From Physcia stellaris (taxonomy: Eukaryota; Ascomycota; Lecanoromycetes; Caliciales; Physciaceae): DNA of 64,000 bases. The stretch covers positions 796,565 to 860,564 of the forward strand of contig JABSSW010000011.1 in NCBI GenBank assembly GCA_018902385.1. Direction: 5' to 3'. Shown here piece after piece: positions 48,402 to 56,066 of the stretch (position 1 is its first letter; each line of letters starts with the position of its first letter). Below the pieces are notes generated by a model that saw only the letters and a program-made list of their open reading frames with translations, did not search any database and was not told the DNA's origin. A program made the translations under genes and the position numbers.

Positions 48402-49449
48402 ATTGGTAGCATCATCGCACCAACCAGTCTTGCCTGGCACCATTGACTGCCAGCCTGGCACCAGCAAGCTTGCAACCTGTAGCTTGCACCAGAAGATACG
48501 AGTCCTACTGTACCCTTCCGTCCGTCGTTGTGAGTTCGACCTGAGCACGTCATCTACCTGACGTATTCCACCTCGCTCACCGACTCCTTCATCATTGTAC
48601 GAGTACTTCCTGTTCCCTGTCATTGTCTCTATTGTCTATCAGAGCCGGTTGCAGAAGGCTTCCCATGCTAGGAACCCTTTCACAACATCACTGTTAGCCA
48701 GCTGCAGAAGCCTTTAGCAGCACGTCCTTTCTGCTGTCAGGAAGGCATTCGCAGACACCCTGGCGTCGTCAGCCACCAGCTCGTCCTCCACTATCTCCAG
48801 AGACACCGTCCTCACTGCATTCGGCATCGACAGTTTCGTCAAGAGCCATCACAGCTACGCCAGTGGACTGCCAAACGAGATCAAATATACTGTCAACGCC
48901 ATCGTAGCCACCAACTTCCGACCGCCAGTCAGGTCTCAGACTCGTACCTCCAGAGCCGCGTCAGCAGAGCCTCCAGGTTTTCCGTCGGAGTGGGCTCTTG
49001 AGCGAAGTGCCTTCAACAACGCTATCCGGCAATTCCACGAAGCCACAGTCGAGTTCAGGACTACAGCCGGCTATCGAAGCTTCCTGCCAAGAGGCGAGGA
49101 AGGCAGTCCCGACTCGAGTCCCAATACGCCTGTTGGACCGGCGAGTCCCACCACTCCAGAAAGACCACAAACCGGCGAAGACGTATCAGGTGCCCCACGT
49201 CTCGCTAGCCGGTTTCGGGACGAAGACGATACACCTGTTGCTGGAAGGAACCAGGCTCATATCCAGGCGCACGTTCGATTGCCAGCAAACGAGCCAAGAG
49301 CTCCTAGCTACTCACCTATCACTCAACCAAGCACTACCGCTAGCCAATCCGGCGAGCAAAGTGGGTCAAACCCGCTCAATACCCGAGAGACTTCTGCGGA
49401 GGAAGTCATATACCCATTACCCATAGGACCAAATCCAATAGTTGTCCCA
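48402..49449 (+). other. leader of element E with putative primer-binding site
   Basis: The base triplet TGG, expected where the CCA end of a tRNA pairs, occurs at 48404-48406 (TGGTAGCATCATCGCACC). I cannot name the tRNA. A second site at about 48637, CTATCAGAGCC, resembles the tRNA-iMet primer site known from plant retrotransposons (TGGTATCAGAGCC) but is 235 bp from the LTR. From 48718 the gag frame is open without an ATG up to 49450, with protein-like Ser/Pro/Arg-rich sequence, so the leader may be partly coding by a non-ATG or spliced start. TAG at 48715-48717 closes the frame upstream. Confidence 0.5.
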
Positions 49450-51030
49450 ATGGATCCAGCTCTGCAAGCTGCCATTACTGCCGCCGTCAGTGCCGCAGTC
49501 ACCCAGGCTACCAACGGTATCCGGGCAGAGATTCGTCAAGAAATACAGCAAGCCCAGCAAAACAATGGCCAGCCAGGGCCTCCCGGACCTCCTGGTCCAC
49601 CAGGTCCACCCGGCGGAAATAACGGCGGAAATAACGGCGGAAATCCATCCTGGCGTCCCGAGGACCTAGGCTTCCTTGACCCCAAGCTGCCGACATCCTT
49701 TGGGCCCGGCCCCATGATCAGGGACGGTAAGAATGTTTACTACCGTAACGTTCATCTGTTCTGTGAGAGGATTCGAGACCTAGCTGCTACTAAGGGTGAA
49801 GAGCTGGTTCGAGCCAACCTCAACACCTGTCTTTCCGGCTATGCTCTCATCTGGTATACCTCAGAGCTGAAGGCTTTGGGTCGAGCTGGCTTACGTAGTC
49901 TCCCCCTTGAGGATGGCTGGATCAAGGAGCTTAAGCTACGCTTCAAGCCCAATCACAGTGCGGCCATCGATGCTCTCATTTCAGAGCGATATACCTTAGC
50001 CGATGTTCGGAGTGGTCGCGAGCCGTCCAGCTATGTGCAACAAGTTATTAGCCATGCCATGGACCCCAATTTCCAGGACACGCAACAACAGCTCACTTGG
50101 GCATGGAAGAATTTGGATCCTGGCTTAAAGCGTGATATTCCGACGCCGAGTGAGACTACCTCGCTCACGGATTATCTGCACATGATTGAGGACAGGAAGG
50201 AAGTTTGGCAAGAGCTTTACACTCGTGGTGGAAGTCGAGACGATCGCAACGATCGCGACCGGCGTCCTAATCGTCAAATCAGTAAGCCCAACCGGCAAGG
50301 TAGCAATCGTGGCGGCTATCCACCGTTCGACGGCGCCTATGCTCCCCAGTCTCAATATCCCCCTGCAGGTTGGTATTATAATCCGAATCCAGCTTACCAG
50401 AATCAGAGTTCCCAGTCTCGCCAGCCTTCCGGAGGCTACGCACAACAACGTGCCCAGCCCGCAGTTGCCTTGCCAGCTGCAAGACAACCATTACTCCTCA
50501 AAGCCGGAAGCGGGTCAGGTTCGAACCAGAACCCGAGACAGAAGGACAAGCCGAACGCCGGAAGATTTCAAAAGTCCGGTAAGGCTAAGGCCTTTCTAGC
50601 TGACGAGGATGACGAGAATGTCGAGCCTGAGGAAGCCTTCCAAGACAATCAGAATGACGATTCAAGCAACTACTTCGCATCGTCGGAAGATCTTGTCTAT
50701 TACGAGCCACCGTCATACAACGAACCGGATGATGAGGATGGCATTGCCTACCTCACCTCACCAGAGGTCTCAGCCTCAGAACACCCTCACTGCCGCAAGT
50801 GTGGTGAAACCTTCCCGTCCAACAACAAGCTGCATCAACATATTCGCAAGCTCTGTACAGCCGGTCGTGAAAGCCCTCCGCTACCAATGCAGCGTCTGGC
50901 AGACGTAGCCGTTGGACCCCCAGGGGGCCGAAATCAGCCCGCCAGCAGATGTCTTGGCCACAGAACCAGACCTGAGGAAGCTTTCCTCTACCAAGGCTAC
51001 CAAAGGTTCGTCCACAACAATCGACGCTAG
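49450..51030 (+). CDS. gag: Gag of element E (capsid, collagen-like repeat, C2H2-type finger)
   Basis: 526 residues from the first ATG (49450) of a frame already open from 48718, so the real start may be upstream. Order: Ala-rich helix (1-36), Gly-Pro-Pro collagen-like repeat (40-54) and GGNN repeat (55-65), Ty3-type retrotransposon gag core (about 68-260, with SGYALIWYTSEL and LTDYLHMIEDR), a basic Arg/Asn/Gly linker rich in Tyr and Gln, an acidic segment, then a zinc finger C-x2-C-x12-H-x4-C (residues 448-469) with Phe and Leu at the classical C2H2 positions instead of the CCHC knuckle usual for Gag. It probably forms particles and binds RNA. Ends at TAG 51028-51030, overlapping the protease frame by 122 bases. 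Confidence 0.85.
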   Translation: MDPALQAAITAAVSAAVTQATNGIRAEIRQEIQQAQQNNGQPGPPGPPGPPGPPGGNNGGNNGGNPSWRPEDLGFLDPKLPTSFGPGPMIRDGKNVYYRNVHLFCERIRDLAATKGEELVRANLNTCLSGYALIWYTSELKALGRAGLRSLPLEDGWIKELKLRFKPNHSAAIDALISERYTLADVRSGREPSSYVQQVISHAMDPNFQDTQQQLTWAWKNLDPGLKRDIPTPSETTSLTDYLHMIEDRKEVWQELYTRGGSRDDRNDRDRRPNRQISKPNRQGSNRGGYPPFDGAYAPQSQYPPAGWYYNPNPAYQNQSSQSRQPSGGYAQQRAQPAVALPAARQPLLLKAGSGSGSNQNPRQKDKPNAGRFQKSGKAKAFLADEDDENVEPEEAFQDNQNDDSSNYFASSEDLVYYEPPSYNEPDDEDGIAYLTSPEVSASEHPHCRKCGETFPSNNKLHQHIRKLCTAGRESPPLPMQRLADVAVGPPGGRNQPASRCLGHRTRPEEAFLYQGYQRFVHNNRR

Positions 51031-51373
51031 CGATTCTACCTGGAAGCCTTCCACAGACCTCACTCCTAGTAGCGATGGCGCTGGGAAGCCTTCCGCAGAC
51101 CCCCTTCCGGTCATATCCTCAGACGTCGATTTCAGTAAGGACGTTGGCACCGGCTATGGGTTTCGAGGATGGGGATACGCCCGTGTTTTTGCAGCGTTGT
51201 CACCCACTACCGAGCCGGAGCATGCGTGCCTCGATACGGGTGCCAGTATCATTCTCGCCGACCGCGAATTCTTCAAGAGGCAAGCACCGGATATACCGAT
51301 CCGGACCATGGCAACCCAATCTCAGTTCGTGGTCTTGGTACGGCACAGCATTGGTCTAGCGACTACGCCATAA
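50909..51373 (+). CDS. protease N-terminal half of element E
   Basis: Frame +1 relative to gag, open from 50909 with no ATG, so expression would need frameshifting or joining to gag. After a Ser/Thr/Pro linker with two KPS[T/A]D repeats it has VDFSKDVGTGYGFRGWGYAR, then the retropepsin active site CLDTGAS (DTG at 51233-51241), ILADREFF and IPIRTM. The frame then loses similarity (about 51310-51350) and stops at 51371-51373. The flap and second half continue in another frame. Element J shows these parts joined. Confidence 0.78.
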   Translation, partial: PLDPQGAEISPPADVLATEPDLRKLSSTKATKGSSTTIDASDSTWKPSTDLTPSSDGAGKPSADPLPVISSDVDFSKDVGTGYGFRGWGYARVFAALSPTTEPEHACLDTGASIILADREFFKRQAPDIPIRTMATQSQFVVLVRHSIGLATTP

Positions 51374-51840
51374 CTCCCATCTACTTTCCGGGCAAAAAGG
51401 ACGGAGTTGCCGTCAAAGCTATGGTTACGCGTGAGGTTCACCTGGTTGATGATCTGAGAGCCAACATGCTTATCGGGAACGACCTTATGGGACCGGAAAA
51501 GGTCGACATCAATGTGGCAAAGGGAACCGCTCACATTGGCAGCTGCGGTGTCACCGTCGCACTGGATGTCAAGACCCCTCGTACTATTGTCCACACACCG
51601 GTCCATGCACGTAAGACAACCATTGTGCCTCCGCACACTGAGGTTGTTTTGCCGGTTCACTTCACCACTATACCTGCAGATAGGGACTTCCTATTCGAAC
51701 CGGAAAACCTCAATCTGTCGCTCTATGCCCACCTGGCAGATGCCGAGTCCAAGAACATTATTGTCAGAAACGATAGTGACAAGCCTGTCCACATACCACG
51801 CAATTGCCGCGTAGGACGGATGACTGAGTTAGCAAATTAA
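51310..51840 (+). CDS. protease C-terminal half and linker of element E
   Basis: Frame of gag again. Recognisable from about 51330: VRGLGTAQHWSSDYAITPIYFPG, then VTREVHLVDDLRANMLIGNDLMGPEKVD and the hydrophobic-hydrophobic-Gly region of retropepsin. It is followed by a domain FLFEPENLNLSLYAHLADAESKNIIVRN...IPRNCRVGRMTELAN that also occurs in J (39503-39808). The open frame reaches back to 51169, but that part is out of register with the real protein. Stop TAA 51838-51840; the next codons of the protein (LNFPNAYMVAA) are in the following frame, so a frame break of one base sits here. Confidence 0.75.
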   Translation, partial: GNPISVRGLGTAQHWSSDYAITPIYFPGKKDGVAVKAMVTREVHLVDDLRANMLIGNDLMGPEKVDINVAKGTAHIGSCGVTVALDVKTPRTIVHTPVHARKTTIVPPHTEVVLPVHFTTIPADRDFLFEPENLNLSLYAHLADAESKNIIVRNDSDKPVHIPRNCRVGRMTELAN

Positions 51841-51857
51841 ACTTCCCGAACGCATAT

Positions 51858-52937
51858 ATGGTAGCAGCTGACGACGATAATGACGTCGCCGAGCTCGCAG
51901 TGAGGAAGCCTTCCACAGAACACAAAACTAGCTGGTTTAAGCGTGTCATCGCCGCTGCTTATGCCGCTACTGCTGTGGTCACGTCAGCCAGTTTGCCAAC
52001 TGCCAATTCTCCAGTAACAAACCTGAATCCTGTGACTACTGGGAACCCTTCCTCAACCGGCTATACCGCCCAAGCATCTCTGCCAGTACCACAGGTCCCT
52101 GGTGTAGCTATGCCAGGTGTGCTACCCGCACCGGCGTCGCCACCTGCGTCGGAAGTCATTCTCAGCAACGGCATTACAATACATCGGTCCAGTGACGCCG
52201 CAGTACAGGCTTTCACTGACATCGTCAAGGAATATCCTGATCTTTGGAAGGAGACAGGTTTCGCTGACTTGCCGGAAGAGAACTGGATGAGGATACCTCT
52301 TAAGACTGACTGGGAAAGCCGGATACCTGGCAAAGCCAAGGTTTATCCGCTAGGCACCAAAGATAGAGAGCTGGTTGACGCTACCTTCGATAAACTACAT
52401 GAATCCGGTAAGCTTAGCTGGACCGAAGGGCCCACTCCTTTCAGCTATCCCGTCTTCTGTGTCTGGAAGGACGTCAACGGCGAGAAGAAGGGGCGAGTAG
52501 TAGTTGACATACGAGGATTAAATGCCATTACCCAGCCTGACGTTTATCCACTTCCATTACAAACTGAAATGATCTCCGCCGTTCTCGGATGCCAGTATAT
52601 TACTGTTATTGACTGCTCAGCGTTCTTCTATCAGTGGCGCGTGCATCCTAAAGACCGGCACAAACTTACGGTGGTTAGTCACCGCGGTCAGGAATCCTTT
52701 AACGTAGCGGTTATGGGATACAAGAACTCGCCCGCCTACGTACAACGACAGATCGATCGTTTACTTCGACCACATCGTCACTACGCCAAAGCATACGTTG
52801 ACGATATTGTGATCTATTCCAAAACTCTTGACGAACACAATGCTCACTTGCGTTCAATATTTGGCATGCTTAAGGTTAATAACATCTCAGTCAAGCCAGA
52901 AAAGGCTTTCATTGGTTACCCACAGTTCACTTGCTAG
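51858..52937 (+). CDS. reverse transcriptase of element E
   Basis: 359 residues from ATG 51858; the frame also runs a little upstream, joining the linker. A Pro/Ser/Thr-rich N-terminal linker (residues 1-120) is followed by RT fingers and palm: KAKVYPLGTKDRELVD, GRVVVDIRGLNAIT, TVIDCSAFFYQWRV, MGYKNSPAYVQRQIDRLLR and the catalytic AYVDDIVIYS (YVDD 52794-52805, both Asp present). The frame ends with TAG at 52935-52937 because one C appears to be missing in the run at about 52917-52921. Adding that base in thought gives the family continuation, which is found in the next frame. Confidence 0.88.
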   Translation: MVAADDDNDVAELAVRKPSTEHKTSWFKRVIAAAYAATAVVTSASLPTANSPVTNLNPVTTGNPSSTGYTAQASLPVPQVPGVAMPGVLPAPASPPASEVILSNGITIHRSSDAAVQAFTDIVKEYPDLWKETGFADLPEENWMRIPLKTDWESRIPGKAKVYPLGTKDRELVDATFDKLHESGKLSWTEGPTPFSYPVFCVWKDVNGEKKGRVVVDIRGLNAITQPDVYPLPLQTEMISAVLGCQYITVIDCSAFFYQWRVHPKDRHKLTVVSHRGQESFNVAVMGYKNSPAYVQRQIDRLLRPHRHYAKAYVDDIVIYSKTLDEHNAHLRSIFGMLKVNNISVKPEKAFIGYPQFTC

Positions 52938-54064
52938 GACAAAAGGTGGATTCCTTAGGACTGGCTACAACTGAGGAGAAATTGAAGGCAATTTCCCGCC
53001 TATCGTACCCCAAGACATTACAGGCCTTAGAGACTTATCTAGGACTCACTGGGTGGCTACGCGATTACGTTCCTATGTATGCTGGCGTCGCGAAGCCACT
53101 CCAGGAACTCAAAACCGAACTGCTCCGCAATGCTCCGGTGGCAGGCAATGCCAGAAAGACCTTTTCCCGCACTACCAGGATTAAGAACTCCACCTCGCGG
53201 GAACTCGCGTCGTTCCAGACCCTTCAGGCGCTGCTGTCAAAGCCTTCCTACCTGGTACACGCTGACCCGGCACGCCGGATCTACATCGACTTAGACGCCA
53301 GCAAGGAATTTGGCTTGGGTGCCATGGTGTACCATGTCAAGGAGTCTGCCAACTGGGATGGGAAAGGCTACCCGCCACGCAAGGCAATAGAACCAATACT
53401 GTTTCTAAGCCGGCTGCTATCTGATGCCGAAACCAGATATTGGCCTACAGAATTAGAACTCAACGGCATAGTCTGGGTTCTGCGCAAGATTCGCCATTTG
53501 CTTGACTCCTCTCTGGCAAAGCCTTCCGTAGTGTTTACCGACCACGGGGCTGCTTTAGGGATAGCTAAGCAAACCAGCATGACAACCGCCTCAACTGACA
53601 AGCTTAATCTTCGTCTTGTCAGGGCGTCCGACTACATTCAACGTTTCGAGCTGGAAATTCGCCACAAACCTGGCAAGCAGCATATTGTACCCGACGCATT
53701 ATCCAGACTCGCCAGCACTAATACCGGCGTCGCACCAGCTGACGAGGGCGAATTAGATGCCCTTTTCACCACTGCTCTCGTCCAGATGGAGGAAGGCTTC
53801 CGCCGGAAGCTTATTGCAGGCTACACTACAGACCTTAATTGGAAAAAGATCTCTGACGTACTGGATAAACAGACCACTGAGGACAGTGCTCGTCTTCCTT
53901 TTTACCGGGAGAACGGTCTTATCTTTCGGTCAGATGGGATCACTTTGGCGGTCACGCGTTCGAATCTCGCCGGCTGTGCATTCCTGCGGCAGTCATTCCA
54001 GACATTCTGGCAACAGCTCATGACGAGAGTCACGCCGGATTTGCACGCTGCTACGAGAAGATAG
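52922..54064 (+). CDS. RT connection and RNase H of element E
   Basis: Frame 2, continuing the RT without ATG: HLLGQKVDSLGLATTEEKLKAI (thumb), YLGLTGWLRDYVPMY, then RNase H with IYIDLDASKEFGLGAMVYH (first catalytic Asp), YWPTELELNGIVWVLRKIRHLL (Glu), VVFTDHGAALGI (second Asp) and HKPGKQHIVPDALSRL. All expected catalytic acids are visible. The frame runs on to TAG 54062-54064, but from about 53970 the protein-like sequence is in the integrase frame, so another one-base break lies at about 53960-53975. Confidence 0.85.
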   Translation, partial: TVHLLGQKVDSLGLATTEEKLKAISRLSYPKTLQALETYLGLTGWLRDYVPMYAGVAKPLQELKTELLRNAPVAGNARKTFSRTTRIKNSTSRELASFQTLQALLSKPSYLVHADPARRIYIDLDASKEFGLGAMVYHVKESANWDGKGYPPRKAIEPILFLSRLLSDAETRYWPTELELNGIVWVLRKIRHLLDSSLAKPSVVFTDHGAALGIAKQTSMTTASTDKLNLRLVRASDYIQRFELEIRHKPGKQHIVPDALSRLASTNTGVAPADEGELDALFTTALVQMEEGFRRKLIAGYTTDLNWKKISDVLDKQTTEDSARLPFYRENGLIFRSDGITLAVTRSNLAGCAFLRQSFQTFWQQLMTRVTPDLHAATRR

Positions 54065-55524
54065 CGTCATCTTACTACATACGTGGCCTGTCTCGTTATC
54101 TACGAGACTTTCTGAAGCATTGTCCTAAATGTCAGGTATTCCAGACTCGCCGGCATCGCCCTTACGGCTCACTTCAGCCCATACTTACGCCGCCAATACC
54201 TTTCCACACGATCACTATTGACTTTATACTGGCCTTACCCCCGTCTTTTACAACGGAGAAGTTCGACTGCCTTATGTCTGTCAGTTGCAAGTACTCGAAG
54301 CGTATATTAGTGGTTCCGGGGAAAATCACCTGGACGGCAGCCCAATGGGGACACGCTCTACTAGACCGGCTTGATACTGCCGATTGGGGATTGCCAAAAG
54401 TAATCATCTCGGATCGTGACAGGAAGTTCCTCTCCGATATGTGGACCGCTATGTTCACGAAATTAGGCGTCAAGTTGCTCTATTCCACCGCCTACCATCC
54501 ACAAACGGATGGCTCATCGGAGCGTACCAATCAAACGCTCGAGATAGCTCTCCGGTTTCTAATCAGTACTCTGGAGCATCCAAATCGCTGGCTCGAGGTT
54601 TTGCCACGTCTCCAGCGCGGTTTCAACAACGCAATAACTAGTGTCGGCAAGTCTCCCAACGAAGTCGTCTACGGCTTCACGCCAGTGCAGGCTCTGGATC
54701 TGCCTTCCCTGCAGCCGGTGACAGACGGTTTATCACTGAAGGAGCGCCGGCTGATCACCAGACATGAGGTAACTGACGCCATTGCCTTCGGACAGATGAA
54801 CGCTAAATTTCACTACGACCGGAAACATCAACCGCTTTACATGAAGCCGGGTGACTACGCTCTTATACAACTTCACAAGGGATACAACATACCTTCGGCT
54901 ACCAGCAAGAAAATCGATCAGCAATACGTCGGCCCCTTTCTGGTTACTGAAAAGGTGGGTAATTTGGCCTACCGGCTAGCTATACCAGACAACTGGCGCA
55001 TAGATCCCATTTTCAGTGTGGCTCAGCTGGAGACCTGTCCGGCACCTGGCGATGACCCCTATCATAGACCAAGACCGGATCATCCAGATTCAGTGTACGT
55101 TGAGGGAGATACGCCCACCGTCAAGTCCTTCGAGATTGAACGTCTTATCAACAAGCGAAAGACTGCCAAGCGTGGACCTGAATACCTGGTGCGTTGGAAG
55201 GGCTATGGTCCAGAACATGACGTCTGGCGAAACCTTCCGGAATTAGGTAACGCCATGGACCTGGTCTGGGAATACGAGGATGCCATTGGCAAGGCTGTCA
55301 CCCTTCCTGGCCGGCGAACCGACCCTGCCGTCGCCAGCAAGCCGCTACCTAAGAAGCAAAGCTTTGCCGTTGTTATACCGCCAAAGCCGGTGTTGCGAAA
55401 GCCTTCCGCAGACCCGCCGTCGCCAGCTCCTTCAACGTCCGGAGTACTGGTTCGGAAGCCTGTTACAACCCCGTTTGAGTCCAGCCCTCTACGACGTTCG
55501 AGCCGGCTAAGAGGAGGAGAATAG
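53968..55524 (+). CDS. integrase and chromodomain of element E
   Basis: One open frame of about 518 codons without an own start; the first in-frame ATG is at 54274. HHCC zinc domain: H-D-E-S-H and C-P-K-C (about 54025-54130). Catalytic D,D35E core: Asp in TIDFIL (about 54220), Asp in ISDRDRKF (about 54409), Glu in GSSERTNQ 35 residues later (about 54520). GPFLVTEKVGNLAYRL and FSVAQLE blocks follow, then a chromodomain EIERLINKRK...YLVRWKGYGPEHDVW (about 55135-55235), as in chromoviruses that target heterochromatin. A basic tail follows with two KPS-type repeats and RRSSRLRGG. Intact within itself. Confidence 0.92.
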   Translation, partial: RRLCIPAAVIPDILATAHDESHAGFARCYEKIASSYYIRGLSRYLRDFLKHCPKCQVFQTRRHRPYGSLQPILTPPIPFHTITIDFILALPPSFTTEKFDCLMSVSCKYSKRILVVPGKITWTAAQWGHALLDRLDTADWGLPKVIISDRDRKFLSDMWTAMFTKLGVKLLYSTAYHPQTDGSSERTNQTLEIALRFLISTLEHPNRWLEVLPRLQRGFNNAITSVGKSPNEVVYGFTPVQALDLPSLQPVTDGLSLKERRLITRHEVTDAIAFGQMNAKFHYDRKHQPLYMKPGDYALIQLHKGYNIPSATSKKIDQQYVGPFLVTEKVGNLAYRLAIPDNWRIDPIFSVAQLETCPAPGDDPYHRPRPDHPDSVYVEGDTPTVKSFEIERLINKRKTAKRGPEYLVRWKGYGPEHDVWRNLPELGNAMDLVWEYEDAIGKAVTLPGRRTDPAVASKPLPKKQSFAVVIPPKPVLRKPSADPPSPAPSTSGVLVRKPVTTPFESSPLRRSSRLRGGE

Positions 55525-55608
55525 GAGGACACGGAGACTTGTGATAGGAAGGAGATTTTGGTATCATTGGCATCGGGGCGATGCGGTCTTATTTTGCTTG
55601 AGGCAGAC
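55525..55608 (+). promoter_or_regulatory. 3' untranslated end and possible polypurine tract of element E
   Basis: Begins just after the stop with purine-rich gaggacacggag and gataggaaggag (55525-55556). Directly before the 3' LTR is only the shorter GAGGCAGAC (55600-55608). The tract that primes plus-strand synthesis is therefore probably one of these. Which one is not clear. Confidence 0.45.
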
Positions 55609-55777
55609 TGTTATGGTATGAGGCCGGTTGCCGGCTCATGCCAGGTTTTGGACCCTGCCTCCAGGGTGCCTGCCGGCTCTGGGAGGCTTCCACAAAGGGA
55701 CTAATCGCATGTACCTTATAACTGGCAGTTTCGTAGCTATTTACAATCCAGCTTCTTTACACTCCATACACCTGACA
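55609..55777 (+). repeat. 3' LTR of element E
   Basis: 169 bp, TGTTATGG...CCTGACA, followed by AAATC at 55778-55782. Nearly identical to 48232-48401. Confidence 0.95.
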
Positions 55778-55782
55778 AAATC

Positions 55783-56066
55783 ATATATGATTGTTGATTG
55801 ATGTACACAATGTGAAATAATTGCAATTTGCTGAAACATTTCGAGATGATTTTGACGTATGTCTCGATTGAAAATTTGAATTTTCAATTGATGAAAATTA
55901 TCGACTTTAAGAAAATACGAACGCAGAATTGATCAGATTTTCCCGATCGATCATTCGCGTTAAGCGAAAATTTACTGATTACATTTTTTTTTTTTTTTTC
56001 TAGAAAATCATTTTATTATGATTCGAAATCATCACGAAACAACTTTTTTTCGAATTTTTTATTTCG
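55783..56066 (+). other. leader of copy D, second part
   Basis: Continues the interrupted leader. The junction aataatcaagtg (41508) plus aaaatcatatatgattg (48226 and 55778 onward) reads like the second repeat unit at about 41254-41290 (aatgaatgaaaatcatatgt). It still contains CC, GG and CT words (for example ttttcccgatcg), so it is less mutated than the gag that follows. A T-run lies at 55984-56000. Confidence 0.65.

Larger units (their letters stand above)
48232..55777 (+). mobile_element. element E, undamaged-composition Ty3/Gypsy chromovirus
   Basis: A 7546-bp element with short LTRs (170 and 169 bp) beginning TGTTATGG and ending CCTGACA, and the target duplication AAATC (48227-48231, 55778-55782). 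Composition is balanced, with normal frequencies of CC, CT, GG and AG, so it has not undergone the mutation seen all around. It codes for Gag, protease, RT, RNase H, integrase and chromodomain, but in at least five frame segments. LTRs differ by one substitution and three single-base indels, which suggests very recent insertion. It lies in the leader of copy D, 11 bp from copy B. Confidence 0.95.

Noticed and set aside
48998-49426. 142-codon plus-strand ORF before Gag as a separate protein
   Set aside because: Starts at TTG. The overlapping frame that leads into Gag has better protein-like composition and is open from 48718.
54174-54473. Minus-strand and alternative-frame ORFs inside element E (for example 54174-54473, 50125-50487, 52061-52339)
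   Set aside because: They overlap strongly supported Gag, RT and integrase coding on the plus strand and show no domain of their own.
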